DNA of 64,000 nucleotides from UBA12191 sp009937185 (GTDB lineage Bacteria; Planctomycetota; UBA8108; UBA1146): the NCBI GenBank assembly GCA_938075155.1, contig CALJGL010000028.1, positions 1-64,000 of the forward strand, written 5' to 3'. The translations under genes were made by a program, and so were the position numbers. The notes under the pieces are model-generated. The model had not been told where the DNA came from. It saw only the letters and a list, made by a program, of their open reading frames with translations, and searched no databases. Below, piece after piece: positions 17,426 through 25,930 of the stretch; the stretch's first letter is position 1, and every line of letters begins with the position of its first letter.

Positions 17426-18376
17426 ATGACTATGGCACGGCGAAAGATCGGAGTTATTGGCGGCGGATTCGTCGGCTCCACAACAGCTCAGCGTATGGCC
17501 GAAAAAGAACTCGGCGAAGTAGTACTTTTTGACATTCTTGAGGGCATGCCTCAGGGCAAGGCTCTCGACCTCGCCCAAGCAGCCCCAGTTTGCGGGTATG
17601 AGACAGGCGTCATTGGAACCAACGATTACGCTGATCTCGCAGGAGCAGAGCTTGTTGTTATCACTGCAGGAATGCCTAGAAAACCAGGGATGGATCGATC
17701 TGATCTACTCAAGGTGAATGGCGAGATCCAGCAGAAGGTCGTTGCGGGGATCATGGAAGTGGCTCCAGATGCCACTCTGGTCATCGTTTCCAATCCTCTG
17801 GATGTGATGTGCTACGTGGCTCACCAAGTATCTGGTTTGCCGAGCAACAAGGTTGTGGGAATGGCTGGAGTCTTGGATACGGCTCGCTATCGCGCTTTCC
17901 TTGCCATGGAGTTGGGTTGTTCGACGAAAGACATTCAGGCGATGGTTCTTGGGGGGCATGGCGATAGCATGGTTCCTTTGACGTCGACGGCCTCTGTCAG
18001 TGGTATTCCTGTGCAGCAGTTGATCGCACCTGAAAGATTGGCGGAAATCGTCGATCGTACACGCCATGGAGGTGCCGAAATCGTCAAGCTGTTGAAAACA
18101 GGGAGCGCATACTACGCCCCGAGTGCAGCAGCAGTCGCGATGGCTGAATCTATCCTTTTGGATCAAAAGAGAGTTCTCCCATGTTGTGCACTTCTCAATG
18201 GAGAGTATGGCATCAACGATACCTGGGTGGGTGTTCCAGTCGTCTTAGGCTCAAACGGAGTCGAGAAAGTATTGGAAGTGGATCTCAGTGAGGAAGATCG
18301 TGTTGCTCTTCACAGTTCCGCTGGAGCAGTGAACGGTGGACAGCAAGAGATTTCCGAGATGCTCAGCCTCGCTTGA
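17426..18376 (+). CDS. mdh: Malate dehydrogenase (LDH-like type)
   Basis: About 316 residues. The start is one of three close ATG codons (17414, 17426, 17432), and 17426 follows GAGAGG. The NAD-binding loop IGVIGGGFVGSTTAQRM is followed by an aspartate-containing VVLFDILEG. The active-site region has ITAGMPRKPGMDRSDLLKVN and the catalytic histidine in VLGGHGDSMVPL. The arginine-containing PRKPGMDR loop matches malate rather than lactate specificity. It oxidises malate to oxaloacetate and lies directly after sucCD. Confidence 0.94.
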   Translation: MTMARRKIGVIGGGFVGSTTAQRMAEKELGEVVLFDILEGMPQGKALDLAQAAPVCGYETGVIGTNDYADLAGAELVVITAGMPRKPGMDRSDLLKVNGEIQQKVVAGIMEVAPDATLVIVSNPLDVMCYVAHQVSGLPSNKVVGMAGVLDTARYRAFLAMELGCSTKDIQAMVLGGHGDSMVPLTSTASVSGIPVQQLIAPERLAEIVDRTRHGGAEIVKLLKTGSAYYAPSAAAVAMAESILLDQKRVLPCCALLNGEYGINDTWVGVPVVLGSNGVEKVLEVDLSEEDRVALHSSAGAVNGGQQEISEMLSLA

Positions 18377-18400
18377 ACTGAAAATTGAACAAGACATCTC

Positions 18401-18440
18401 AAAAGGCCTACTCGTCGTCTTCGATGAGTAGGCCTTTTTT
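18401..18440. terminator. Bidirectional terminator between mdh and the XRE gene
   Basis: A perfect 13-base stem (arms 18401-18413 and 18426-18438, core aggcctactc/gagtaggcct) with a 12-base loop. A T-run follows on the plus strand and an A-run on the left side serves the minus strand. The last codons and stop of the minus-strand XRE gene lie inside the left arm and loop, so one hairpin ends both converging transcripts. Confidence 0.88.
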
Positions 18441-18833
18441 TACGGCCAGAGTTCGCAAGGCCTGAAGATCACGGCTTCCCGCCGCAATAATATCGGAGAT
18501 GGTCGATCTTTCTTCTGGAGAGAGACGTCGAATTGCATCGAGAATCTTCTTCTCCTGAAGATGAAGCTCGATGGTCACCTTGGAATCCTCTTCAACAATG
18601 GGCTGCAATAAAGATTCAAGAGGAGGGGGATAAGGAGCGGATTCGTCGAGGATGTAGTCTGCGGATACCCCTAAAACACGTGCGATCCTAAGAGCGACCG
18701 GCCCTTTGGGCTGGTGAATACCGGCCTCGATACGAGACAGGGCACTGGGCGTGACAGAGGTCATCTCTGCGAGGGATCTCTGGGCTACGCCCCGGTCTCG
18801 TCTCAGGTTCAGGATCTTTCGACCGATCTTCAT
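18408..18833 (-). CDS. XRE-family HTH transcriptional regulator
   Basis: About 141 residues from ATG 18833. A GTG at 18848 would add five residues. The N-terminal helix-turn-helix of the Cro/CI type is clear: KILNLRRDRGVAQRSLAEMT, TPSALSRIEAG and VALRIARVLGVSADYILD. The C-terminal half (LHLQEKKILDAIRRLSPEER) is helical and may dimerise. It probably binds an operator in the 200-base gap it shares with nrnA, but no target is demonstrated. Confidence 0.85.
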   Translation of the reverse strand: MKIGRKILNLRRDRGVAQRSLAEMTSVTPSALSRIEAGIHQPKGPVALRIARVLGVSADYILDESAPYPPPLESLLQPIVEEDSKVTIELHLQEKKILDAIRRLSPEERSTISDIIAAGSRDLQALRTLAVKKGLLIEDDE

Positions 18834-19033
18834 GACTCTCATCTCCACGCGAAGGAATATCTGGTCTGTTCGACTGAGAGGTGACCCCAGCTACGTTGAT
18901 CCGCTGGTTCCCGTCTCCACTCCGATGTACAACACATCTCCGCTTTTCCCGGGAACGGCTCTGCATAGAGCTTTTGCCCGGGGCGAACTCGGATCATATT
19001 GCGAAAATGCAATTTCCTCAATAAGGAGCACTC

Positions 19034-20098
19034 ATGTGTGCAGTTGAAAGCTCATGGTCGCCGGGTGAAATTCCCCCCGATTTGATAGAGCGACTGAAAA
19101 ATTGCCAAAAGCCCCTGATTCTGACCCATATCTATCCTGATGGGGATGCCTTGGGGTCTGCGGTGGGCATGCACAGGGCACTCCAGCAATTGGGTGCACA
19201 TCCTCGTACGATTCTGACTCATCCCGTTCCTGAGAAACTTTTGTTCATCGACCATGACAACCTCGCAGAAGTTCTCTCCGAGAGCTCTGATCTTCAGCCT
19301 GAGAGTTTGGTGGCGGAAGCGGATTTGATCATTGTGGTCGATACTTCTGCTCCGGAACGACTGGGCTTGTTGGAGTCTGCAGTGAGTGCTTCAGAGGTTC
19401 CACGGGTGTGTATCGATCACCACCTAGAAGGTTCATTGGACTACTTTGCTTCTGTTTGGTGCGAACCGGCATCTCCAGCGACCGGGAATCTGGTCTTCGA
19501 ATTGATCAGTGCCCTAGGCCTCCAACACGACAAAAATACGGCAGAGACACTTTTTGTTTCCCTAGCGACCGATACCGGTTGGTTCCGCCATTCCAATGCG
19601 GGCTTCCAAGCCTGGAAGTATGCGGCCGAAATGGTGTCGCTCGGAGTCGATCCCGAGCCGATTTATAACCGGATATTCCAGTCCTTCTCTCATGAGAGAA
19701 CCCGTTCCCTGGGAGATTTACTCTCCAAGAGCGTGCTCTGTCAGGGCGGGAAAGTGCTTTATTCCGTGTTTACGGAGGAAATCCGGTCTCAACATAGAGT
19801 GAATATGGAAGATCTGGACGGTTTCGTGGATTCCTTGGGCCAGGTCAAAGGGACCGAGATCGTCTTTCTCGTTGTTGAAGTCGGGCCGGAGAGATTTAAA
19901 GTGAGTCTTCGATCCAGAGGCGATTATTCTGTTCATGGGGTTGCTGCTCAATTTGGAGGCGGTGGTCATGCCAAGGCGGCAGGATGTCGACTGAATGGTT
20001 CCGAGGAAGATGTGATTCGCCAACTTCTGGCCGCTTGCCAAAGTTTGTTGGAGGGCGATTTTGACCCTGCAGCTCAGGTGGATGAAACTCCCCGTTGA
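19034..20098 (+). CDS. nrnA: NrnA-like DHH phosphoesterase (oligoribonuclease / pAp phosphatase)
   Basis: 354 residues with an AAGGAG site before the ATG. DHH domain motifs in order: LTHIYPDGDALGSAVG, an aspartate in IIVVDTSAPERLG and VCIDHHLEG. The DHHA1 domain at the end carries the glycine-rich FGGGGHAKAAGCRL. Enzymes of this family degrade nanoRNA and dephosphorylate pAp with Mn2+. The gene is divergent from the XRE regulator and is followed after about 20 bases by a lipoprotein gene. Confidence 0.9.
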   Translation: MCAVESSWSPGEIPPDLIERLKNCQKPLILTHIYPDGDALGSAVGMHRALQQLGAHPRTILTHPVPEKLLFIDHDNLAEVLSESSDLQPESLVAEADLIIVVDTSAPERLGLLESAVSASEVPRVCIDHHLEGSLDYFASVWCEPASPATGNLVFELISALGLQHDKNTAETLFVSLATDTGWFRHSNAGFQAWKYAAEMVSLGVDPEPIYNRIFQSFSHERTRSLGDLLSKSVLCQGGKVLYSVFTEEIRSQHRVNMEDLDGFVDSLGQVKGTEIVFLVVEVGPERFKVSLRSRGDYSVHGVAAQFGGGGHAKAAGCRLNGSEEDVIRQLLAACQSLLEGDFDPAAQVDETPR

Positions 20099-20118
20099 GG
20101 AGAGATAAGAGGAAGATC

Positions 20119-21372
20119 ATGTCCATATCGTATTCGTCTATCTTGAATAGAAGTGGTGTTTCTCCATTCCTAATTTTGATTCTGACTTTTGCAATGACTC
20201 TCGCCGGGTGTGGTGGGGGAAATGTCGAAGTAGAGATTGAAGTTGAACCGGAGTTGTCTTCACAAGAGATCGCGAAAATCCAAGAGAAGATGCGTTTGGA
20301 GCAATTTCAGACCAACTTGGCGGGTATCAACAAGGCGATCCGGAACTATCCCGATCGTAATGAAGAGTGGATTGAAGCTCTCGAAAATTTGGCGTATGCC
20401 AGCGAGGGCACCTCGATTCATGCGAAAGCAATAAAAGTTCTCGAAGATCAAATTCAGGTCAGAGAATCACAAGCCGCAGAAAAGTTGGGGCAGCTTCGCG
20501 ATCGGGTCGATGCATTGATCGCAGATGGTGATCCCCTCGCAGCAGAGAGAATCCTCGAAAATTTTGATGAGGAAGGTTATTACCAAGAGACCGCAGCCTT
20601 CAAAGATTGGGAAAAACTCTGTGAAGAAGTCGAAACTCGCCAGCGAGCGGAAGTGGACTTCGACCGTATCACTCGAAGAGCCCGGGCCTTTAAGCGTCAG
20701 GAAGAATATGCGAAGGCGATAGGTTTGCTCGTCTCATATTCCGACGAGTTCAAAGGATCTGATCAATATAATGAAGTTCAGCAAACGATCGAAGAGTACC
20801 TCGTGGTCTATGTTGAAAAACGCGCTGCTCGGGAACAAGAGTTAGCCATCGAGTGGAAAGAACTCGAAATTGATACCTACCTCTCTTCTTTCAGGGCATC
20901 TGCTTCAGACCCTGATGCCGACGTATGGAATGAAGAAGATGGAGAGATTGTCGGTATCAATAACTCTGCAGGAACCGCTCAATTAGAGATGGGCGACGAC
21001 AACTGGGAGGAATACACCCTTGAGGTGGAGATCCAGCTCGTTTCCGGCTCTGAAATAAATCTAGGTATCACCTCTGGAACTCGCCCAGGCAGGGCAGTCA
21101 AAAATTACGATGTCCATCATGTCGAAACGGGGGAGGGCGAATGGTTGAAAATTCGCATCGAACTCCGAGAAGGATTAATCAAGATTACCGATTTGGACAC
21201 ACTGGATCAGTTGGTTGAAAATACTCGCCCCAGCTTCCCTATGGGAGGCGTGGCCCTTCTCTTGCGGCCGGATGAGTCCCTGAGAGCGAGAAATTGTAGG
21301 TATAAGCTTTATCGTCCGATTGAGGGCGAGGAAGACTCCGGAGAAGACTCCGAAGAAGAAGAAGAAGGGTAG
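20119..21372 (+). CDS. Lipoprotein with helical repeats and a jelly-roll-like C-terminus
   Basis: 417 residues from ATG 20119, which has AAGAGGAAG upstream. A TTG at 20095 overlapping the nrnA stop is the alternative. A lipoprotein signal ends in TLAGCGGG. Residues about 40-260 form charged helices resembling TPR/coiled coil. The C-terminal part (WNEEDGEIVGINNSAG, YTLEVEIQLVSGSEINLGI) resembles the concanavalin-like DUF1080 fold found in planctomycete secreted proteins. The tail is very acidic (EDSGEDSEEEEEG). The last 53 bases overlap the histidine kinase gene. It could be a sensor partner for the kinase, which has no membrane segment, but this is inference. Confidence 0.7.
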   Translation: MSISYSSILNRSGVSPFLILILTFAMTLAGCGGGNVEVEIEVEPELSSQEIAKIQEKMRLEQFQTNLAGINKAIRNYPDRNEEWIEALENLAYASEGTSIHAKAIKVLEDQIQVRESQAAEKLGQLRDRVDALIADGDPLAAERILENFDEEGYYQETAAFKDWEKLCEEVETRQRAEVDFDRITRRARAFKRQEEYAKAIGLLVSYSDEFKGSDQYNEVQQTIEEYLVVYVEKRAAREQELAIEWKELEIDTYLSSFRASASDPDADVWNEEDGEIVGINNSAGTAQLEMGDDNWEEYTLEVEIQLVSGSEINLGITSGTRPGRAVKNYDVHHVETGEGEWLKIRIELREGLIKITDLDTLDQLVENTRPSFPMGGVALLLRPDESLRARNCRYKLYRPIEGEEDSGEDSEEEEEG

Positions 21373-22105
21373 CCGCACAGCGGTGACCGCGTTTGATGCA
21401 AGTCAACTAGGCAGCTGGGAGCAGGATGTTGCGAGCCTCGCAGGGATGCTCGTGCATGAGGTGAAGAATCCTCTGTCGACCCTGAATATTTCATCCCAAT
21501 TGATCATCGAGGAATTGGGTTCTCCGGAATCCGCTCGCGAGCAGCGCACTTTTCGTCGGCTTGAAATGATGCAATCTGAAATCCAACGCATCGAAAAGAT
21601 TGTTTCTTCATTCCTGCAATTGACTCGTCCTCAAAAAATGGAACGTGATTCGATAGAGGTCAGTCGACTGGTTGAGGAAGTGATTTCCAGAAACCGTGAA
21701 GCCATCGAGTTGGAAGGTGTCAGTGTTCTATTCCAACCGGGTAAAGTGAGCACGGTCGCTGGAGACAGCTCTTTGCTTCATCAGGCGATCTTGAATCTGA
21801 TCATCAATGGTTGCTCTGCAATGCCTGCTGGAGGGGAACTGTTGGTGCGGGTGATTGAAACCACTTATCGTGGATTCCCTGCGGTGGTCATCGAGGTGAC
21901 GGATACAGGGGTTGGAATTACTGAAGAGGCCATTCCTCGAATCTTTCGGCCTTACGTTTCCACGACTGAAGGGGGGACGGGGCTGGGATTGCCGACGACC
22001 CTGCGAATAGTAAGACTTCATGGTGGTACGATCATGGTTGAAAGTGAACCTGAGCAAGGAAGCCGGTTTTCTATCATTCTTCCGGCTGAAGGACAGGATA
22101 AATAG
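21320..22105 (+). CDS. NtrB-like soluble sensor histidine kinase
   Basis: 261 residues from a TTG at 21320. A GTG at 21383 would avoid the 53-base overlap and remove the lysine-rich N-terminal KTPEKTPKKKKKG. The HisKA box has the phosphorylated histidine in LVHEVKNPLSTL. The HATPase domain shows the N box ILNLIINGCSAMPAGG, the G1 box DTGVGI and the G2 box GGTGLGLPTT. There is no transmembrane or PAS domain, so the signal must come from a partner. It lies five bases before an NtrC-like regulator, its likely phosphoacceptor. Confidence 0.87.
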   Translation: MRARKTPEKTPKKKKKGSRTAVTAFDASQLGSWEQDVASLAGMLVHEVKNPLSTLNISSQLIIEELGSPESAREQRTFRRLEMMQSEIQRIEKIVSSFLQLTRPQKMERDSIEVSRLVEEVISRNREAIELEGVSVLFQPGKVSTVAGDSSLLHQAILNLIINGCSAMPAGGELLVRVIETTYRGFPAVVIEVTDTGVGITEEAIPRIFRPYVSTTEGGTGLGLPTTLRIVRLHGGTIMVESEPEQGSRFSIILPAEGQDK

Positions 22106-22110
22106 GATTC

Positions 22111-23514
22111 ATGAGTGACGGTAACGCTGAAAATACGATCGATAAGGCCCGTATCATCGTCGTCGATGATCAAGCGGCCCATGCCGAGATACTCTCGGAT
22201 GCACTCGAATCTGTAGGCCACCAATGCCAGGTGGCGACAACCATCGATGAAGCCAGAGATCTGCTCCGCAAGGACGGTGCTGATATCGTGGTGACTGACC
22301 TCGTACTTGGGGACAGGGATGGCTTAGATCTTATTCGAGAGGCGCAAGCCATCGATCCGTTTATCGCAGTGGTTGTCGTGACGGGTCACGGTACTGTTGA
22401 GACTGCGGTGGAAGCGATGCAGCTAGGCGCTGTTGATTATCTGAGAAAACCCGTAGATTTGGCGGGCTTGAGAATCCGAGTGAACCGAGCTCTAGAAGGC
22501 GCTGCCCTGAAGAAGAGGGCTGAAGAGCTGGAGAGAACGATCGATGATCGCTTCGGCTTTGAAGGCATCATCGGTTCCAGCCACGCCATGCATGCGATTG
22601 TGCAGAAACTCAAACAGGTCGCGACGACCGATGCCTCTATCCTGATATTGGGCGAAAGTGGAACCGGTAAGGAATTGATCGCAAAGGCGATTCATGCGAA
22701 TAGTCGCCGTAAGGGGAATGTATTTGTTCCGCTCAATTGTGCTGCACTGGGGGAAGGCGTTCTTGAAAGCGAATTGTTCGGTCACGAACGAGGAGCGTTT
22801 ACGGGAGCTTCTTCTCTTCGAAAAGGTAGGTTTGAACACGCCGATGGGGGAACGCTCTTCCTCGATGAAGTCGGCGATATTCCAACGACAGTACAGGTCA
22901 AACTTTTGCGGGTGCTGGAAGAGCGAGAAGTTGTTCGCATGGGTTCGAATGATGCCGTGCCTACGGATGTCCGTTTGATATGTGCCACACATCGCGACCT
23001 GAGGCAGCGTATCGAGGAGGAAAAGTTTCGGGAGGATCTTTTCTACCGCATTAACGTGGTCACGATCGAAATCCCTCCACTCAGAGATCGATCCGTCGAT
23101 ATCCCACTTCTTGTGCATCATTTCCTCGACGAATATTCCAGAGTCCACGACAAGTCGATCGAGGGTATTTCAAGGGAAGCCTTGAGAGTTCTGATAGCCT
23201 ACTCATGGCCGGGGAATGTGCGTGAGTTGAAGAATGCCATCGAGAATATGGTGGTGACGTGCCTAGGGACTGTTTTGGAGCTGGAAGATCTTCCAGGTCA
23301 TATCCGTCCCCAATCTTCTTCGATAGGGGTCGGTAGTTTTCCGGTGGGAACGACAATTCAAGAGTTGGAGCGGGAATTGATCCGTAACACACTTGAGATG
23401 GTCGAAGGGAATCGAAGAAAAGCAGCCGAGGCTCTCGGGATCGGTGAGCGCACTCTTTATCGAAAGATTGACGAATACGGACTCAGAGAGCCCGAAGAGG
23501 ACTCTGCCAAATAG
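22111..23514 (+). CDS. NtrC-family sigma-54 response regulator
   Basis: 467 residues. The receiver domain has the acidic pair in IIVVDDQ and the phosphorylated aspartate in VVTDLVLGDRDG. The AAA+ domain has Walker A GESGTGKELIAKAI, the sigma-54 contact loop GAFTGA (ELFGHERGAFTGASS), Walker B TLFLDEVGDIP and the arginine-finger region. The C-terminal Fis-type helix-turn-helix ends GNRRKAAEALGIGERTLYRKI. It activates sigma-54 promoters when phosphorylated. Its targets are not identified here. Confidence 0.94.
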   Translation: MSDGNAENTIDKARIIVVDDQAAHAEILSDALESVGHQCQVATTIDEARDLLRKDGADIVVTDLVLGDRDGLDLIREAQAIDPFIAVVVVTGHGTVETAVEAMQLGAVDYLRKPVDLAGLRIRVNRALEGAALKKRAEELERTIDDRFGFEGIIGSSHAMHAIVQKLKQVATTDASILILGESGTGKELIAKAIHANSRRKGNVFVPLNCAALGEGVLESELFGHERGAFTGASSLRKGRFEHADGGTLFLDEVGDIPTTVQVKLLRVLEEREVVRMGSNDAVPTDVRLICATHRDLRQRIEEEKFREDLFYRINVVTIEIPPLRDRSVDIPLLVHHFLDEYSRVHDKSIEGISREALRVLIAYSWPGNVRELKNAIENMVVTCLGTVLELEDLPGHIRPQSSSIGVGSFPVGTTIQELERELIRNTLEMVEGNRRKAAEALGIGERTLYRKIDEYGLREPEEDSAK

Positions 23515-23543
23515 ACAGCGAGCAGATCTGAGGCGACTGTCCT

Positions 23544-23620
23544 CTGCCAAAATGGCGTGCTTGACCTGAGGCTCCTCTCACAAATAGTAGCCGTGAATCG
23601 ATTTTCCTGCCAAAATAGCG
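23544..23620 (+). promoter_or_regulatory. Repeated TGCCAAAAtGCG-like sites upstream of dnaK
   Basis: Two near-identical 13-base sites, tgccaaaatggcg (23545-23557) and tgccaaaatagcg (23608-23620), lie 63 bases apart (about six helical turns) in the 200-base gap before dnaK. The first contains the inverted repeat GCCA-aaa-TGGC. A shorter relative (tgccaaatag) spans the stop of the regulator gene at 23505-23514. They may be operator sites for a regulator of dnaK. No CIRCE element was found. Confidence 0.4.
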
Positions 23621-23715
23621 TTCATTCGGAGTAAATCCCGATATTTGGAACGACGTTTGCCATGTACTTTGTGGAATCGGGTCAAAAAAGTCCCGGTACG
23701 AGAAGGGAGCCTTTC

Positions 23716-25650
23716 ATGGGCAAAATCATTGGAATCGACCTTGGAACCACGAACTCAGTGGTCTCCGTGATGGAAGGCGGAGAGCCGACCGTCATCCCAA
23801 ACAGGGATGGAAACAGAGTGACCCCCTCCGTGGTGGCCTTTACGGAATCCGGAGAGCGTCTGGTGGGGCAAACCGCCAAGAGACAGGCAGTGACAAACCC
23901 CGAGAACACGGTGTTCTCGATTAAGAGGTTTATGGGCCGCCGACACGAAGAGTTGAATAAGGAAGCAGACCTGATCCCCTACAAGATTACGGGTGGGGCA
24001 AATGATTTGGTCAAAGTGAAGTTGCAGGGCAAGGAGTACTCTCCACCTGAAATTTCAGCACTGATTCTGCAAGAGTTGAAAAGCACCGCCGAGGAATACC
24101 TGGGTGAGCAAGTGACCGAAGCGGTCGTGACCGTTCCGGCTTACTTCAACGATAGTCAGCGTCAGGCCACAAAAGATGCTGGGCGAATCGCCGGCCTCGA
24201 CATCAAGCGCATCATCAACGAGCCTACTGCCGCTTCTTTGGCGTATGGGCTCGATAAGAAAGGCAGCGAAAAGATTGCTGTCTTCGATTTGGGTGGAGGA
24301 ACGTTTGACGTTTCCATTCTTGAGGTTGACGAAGGACTCTTTAAAGTTCTCTCGACTAACGGAGACACTCAACTAGGTGGAGATGACTTCGACGAAGTAC
24401 TGATTCACAGTATCGCCGATGATTTTCAAAAAGAGCAGGGCATCGATCTCCGTAAAGATCAGATGGCTTTGCAGCGTTTGAAGGAAGCCGCCGAGAAAGC
24501 CAAGTGCGAGCTCTCAAGCAGAGTAGAAACGGAAGTCAGTATTCCGTTCGTCACTTCTGATGCCAGCGGTCCACGCCACTTGCAGATGTCGATCACCCGA
24601 GCCACTTTTGAGGCGAAGGCGAAGGAACTGATCGAGAAAACGAGGAAGCCATGCGAGATGGCTATTTCTGACGCCAATATGAACGCCAGTGGGATCGACG
24701 CAGTGATCCTCGTTGGAGGATCTACGCGGATTCCGGCGATTCAGGAAATGGTAAAGAAGATCTTCGGTAAGGAGCCAAATCGTTCGGTGAATCCGGATGA
24801 AGTGGTCGCTATGGGTGCTGCAATCCAGGGTGGAATTCTCTCTGGTGACGAGAAGCTGAATGACGTTCTTCTTCTTGATGTCACACCTCTGAGTCTCGGC
24901 ATCGAAACTCTTGGTCAAGTGAGTACTAAACTCATTGAAAGAAACACTTCAATCCCAACCGGAAAGAAGCAAGTGTTCTCAACTGCTGCAGATAATCAGC
25001 CGGCAGTTGATATTCACGTTCTTCAGGGTGAGAGAGAGATGGCGAAGGACAACCGTACGCTGGGTAAGTTCCAGTTGGATGGAATTCCTGCGGCTCCTCG
25101 TGGAGTACCACAGATCGAAGTGTCATTCGATATTGACACCAATGGTATTCTTGAGGTTTCGGCTAAAGACCTTGGTACTGGAAAAGAACATAGCATCAAG
25201 ATCACCTCTTCCTCAGGTTTGAGTGAAGACGAAGTCGATCGTATGAGACAAGAAGCCGAGAAGTATGCCGACGAAGACAAGGCTGCACGTGAGCTTGTTG
25301 ACGTTCGTAACGAAGCAGACCAGGCGTGTTATGCGACTGAGTCGAGTTTGAAAGAGTACTCCGAGAAGATGGAAGAAGGCGAAGTGGAGAAAATCCAATC
25401 CGCTCTTTCAAATCTCAAGGAGGTCAAGGATGCCACAGATTCGACACTGGAAACGATCAAGGCAGCCATCGAGGAACTCAACTCAGCTTCTCACGATTTG
25501 GCACGCAGAATGTACGAAGATTCTTCGAAGGCCCAAGAAGGAGATCCTGCAGCAGGACCCATGCCTGGAGGTGCTCCCGGAGCGACTCCCGGTGCTGAGG
25601 CCGGTGAAGAAGATCCCGTGGTCGACGCTGATTTCACAGTGAAAGACTGA
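23716..25650 (+). CDS. dnaK: Chaperone DnaK (Hsp70)
   Basis: 644 residues from ATG 23716, which has AAGGGAGC upstream. The frame is open further upstream to 23662, but the family starts at MGKIIGIDLGTTNSVVSVM. The nucleotide-binding domain shows EPTAASLAYG, IAVFDLGGGTFDVSILE and VILVGGSTRIPAIQ. The substrate-binding domain has DVTPLSLGIETLGQVSTKLI. The Gly/Pro/Ala-rich tail ends EEDPVVDADFTVKD. It folds proteins together with DnaJ and GrpE, which are not adjacent here. A strong terminator follows. Confidence 0.97.
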   Translation: MGKIIGIDLGTTNSVVSVMEGGEPTVIPNRDGNRVTPSVVAFTESGERLVGQTAKRQAVTNPENTVFSIKRFMGRRHEELNKEADLIPYKITGGANDLVKVKLQGKEYSPPEISALILQELKSTAEEYLGEQVTEAVVTVPAYFNDSQRQATKDAGRIAGLDIKRIINEPTAASLAYGLDKKGSEKIAVFDLGGGTFDVSILEVDEGLFKVLSTNGDTQLGGDDFDEVLIHSIADDFQKEQGIDLRKDQMALQRLKEAAEKAKCELSSRVETEVSIPFVTSDASGPRHLQMSITRATFEAKAKELIEKTRKPCEMAISDANMNASGIDAVILVGGSTRIPAIQEMVKKIFGKEPNRSVNPDEVVAMGAAIQGGILSGDEKLNDVLLLDVTPLSLGIETLGQVSTKLIERNTSIPTGKKQVFSTAADNQPAVDIHVLQGEREMAKDNRTLGKFQLDGIPAAPRGVPQIEVSFDIDTNGILEVSAKDLGTGKEHSIKITSSSGLSEDEVDRMRQEAEKYADEDKAARELVDVRNEADQACYATESSLKEYSEKMEEGEVEKIQSALSNLKEVKDATDSTLETIKAAIEELNSASHDLARRMYEDSSKAQEGDPAAGPMPGGAPGATPGAEAGEEDPVVDADFTVKD

Positions 25651-25678
25651 GTCGGAGAACATTTTCGGAACTTAATTC

Positions 25679-25719
25679 GGGGTGACGGGATTATTTTTAG
25701 TCCCGTCACCCCGTTTTTT
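25679..25719 (+). terminator. Rho-independent terminator after dnaK
   Basis: A perfect 12-base stem (25679-25690 ggggtgacggga with 25701-25712 tcccgtcacccc), a 10-base loop and a T-run (gttttttg). It separates dnaK from the prkA operon. Confidence 0.93.
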
Positions 25720-25729
25720 GATGCCACTG

Positions 25730-25756
25730 AGGGGGTCTAGGGGAACTGGACCCCCT
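25730..25756. terminator. Second hairpin downstream of dnaK
   Basis: An eight-base stem (25730-25737 agggggtc with 25749-25756 gaccccct) around an 11-base loop, followed by only two further Ts. It may back up the dnaK terminator or form the start of the prkA leader. Confidence 0.45.
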
Positions 25757-25849
25757 TTGAATTCGTATCCTCTGTTGCAGGAAAGACACAATTTCGCCAT
25801 CCTCTCTTGCGGGGAAGAAGGGGGATGGGGTAAGACCGTCCTCCCGTCG

Positions 25850-25922
25850 GATCTCCGGGGGCTTCCCGGAAGATCATTTCGGGCTAAAGATGCGCCACCA
25901 AACGGCCGATGTTTGGAGGTGG
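25850..25922 (+). promoter_or_regulatory. prkA: Structured prkA leader; second hairpin covers the ribosome-binding site
   Basis: The 280-base gap before prkA holds two hairpins besides the dnaK terminators. The first pairs 25850-25859 (gatctccggg) with 25865-25875, with one bulged A. The second can pair ccacc (25895-25899) with ggtgg (25918-25922) and aaac (25900-25903) with gttt (25911-25914). This places part of the GGAGGTGGAGG ribosome-binding site, just before the ATG at 25931, in a stem. This suggests translational control. No ligand class is recognised. Confidence 0.5.
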
Positions 25923-25930
25923 AGGATCCC

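Noticed and set aside
23515..23715. CIRCE/HrcA operator before dnaK
   Set aside because: No TTAGCACTC-N9-GAGTGCTAA inverted repeat is present.
25682..25930. N-terminal extension of PrkA
   Set aside because: It would run through the dnaK terminator hairpins; the PrkA family start and a strong ribosome-binding site are at 25931.
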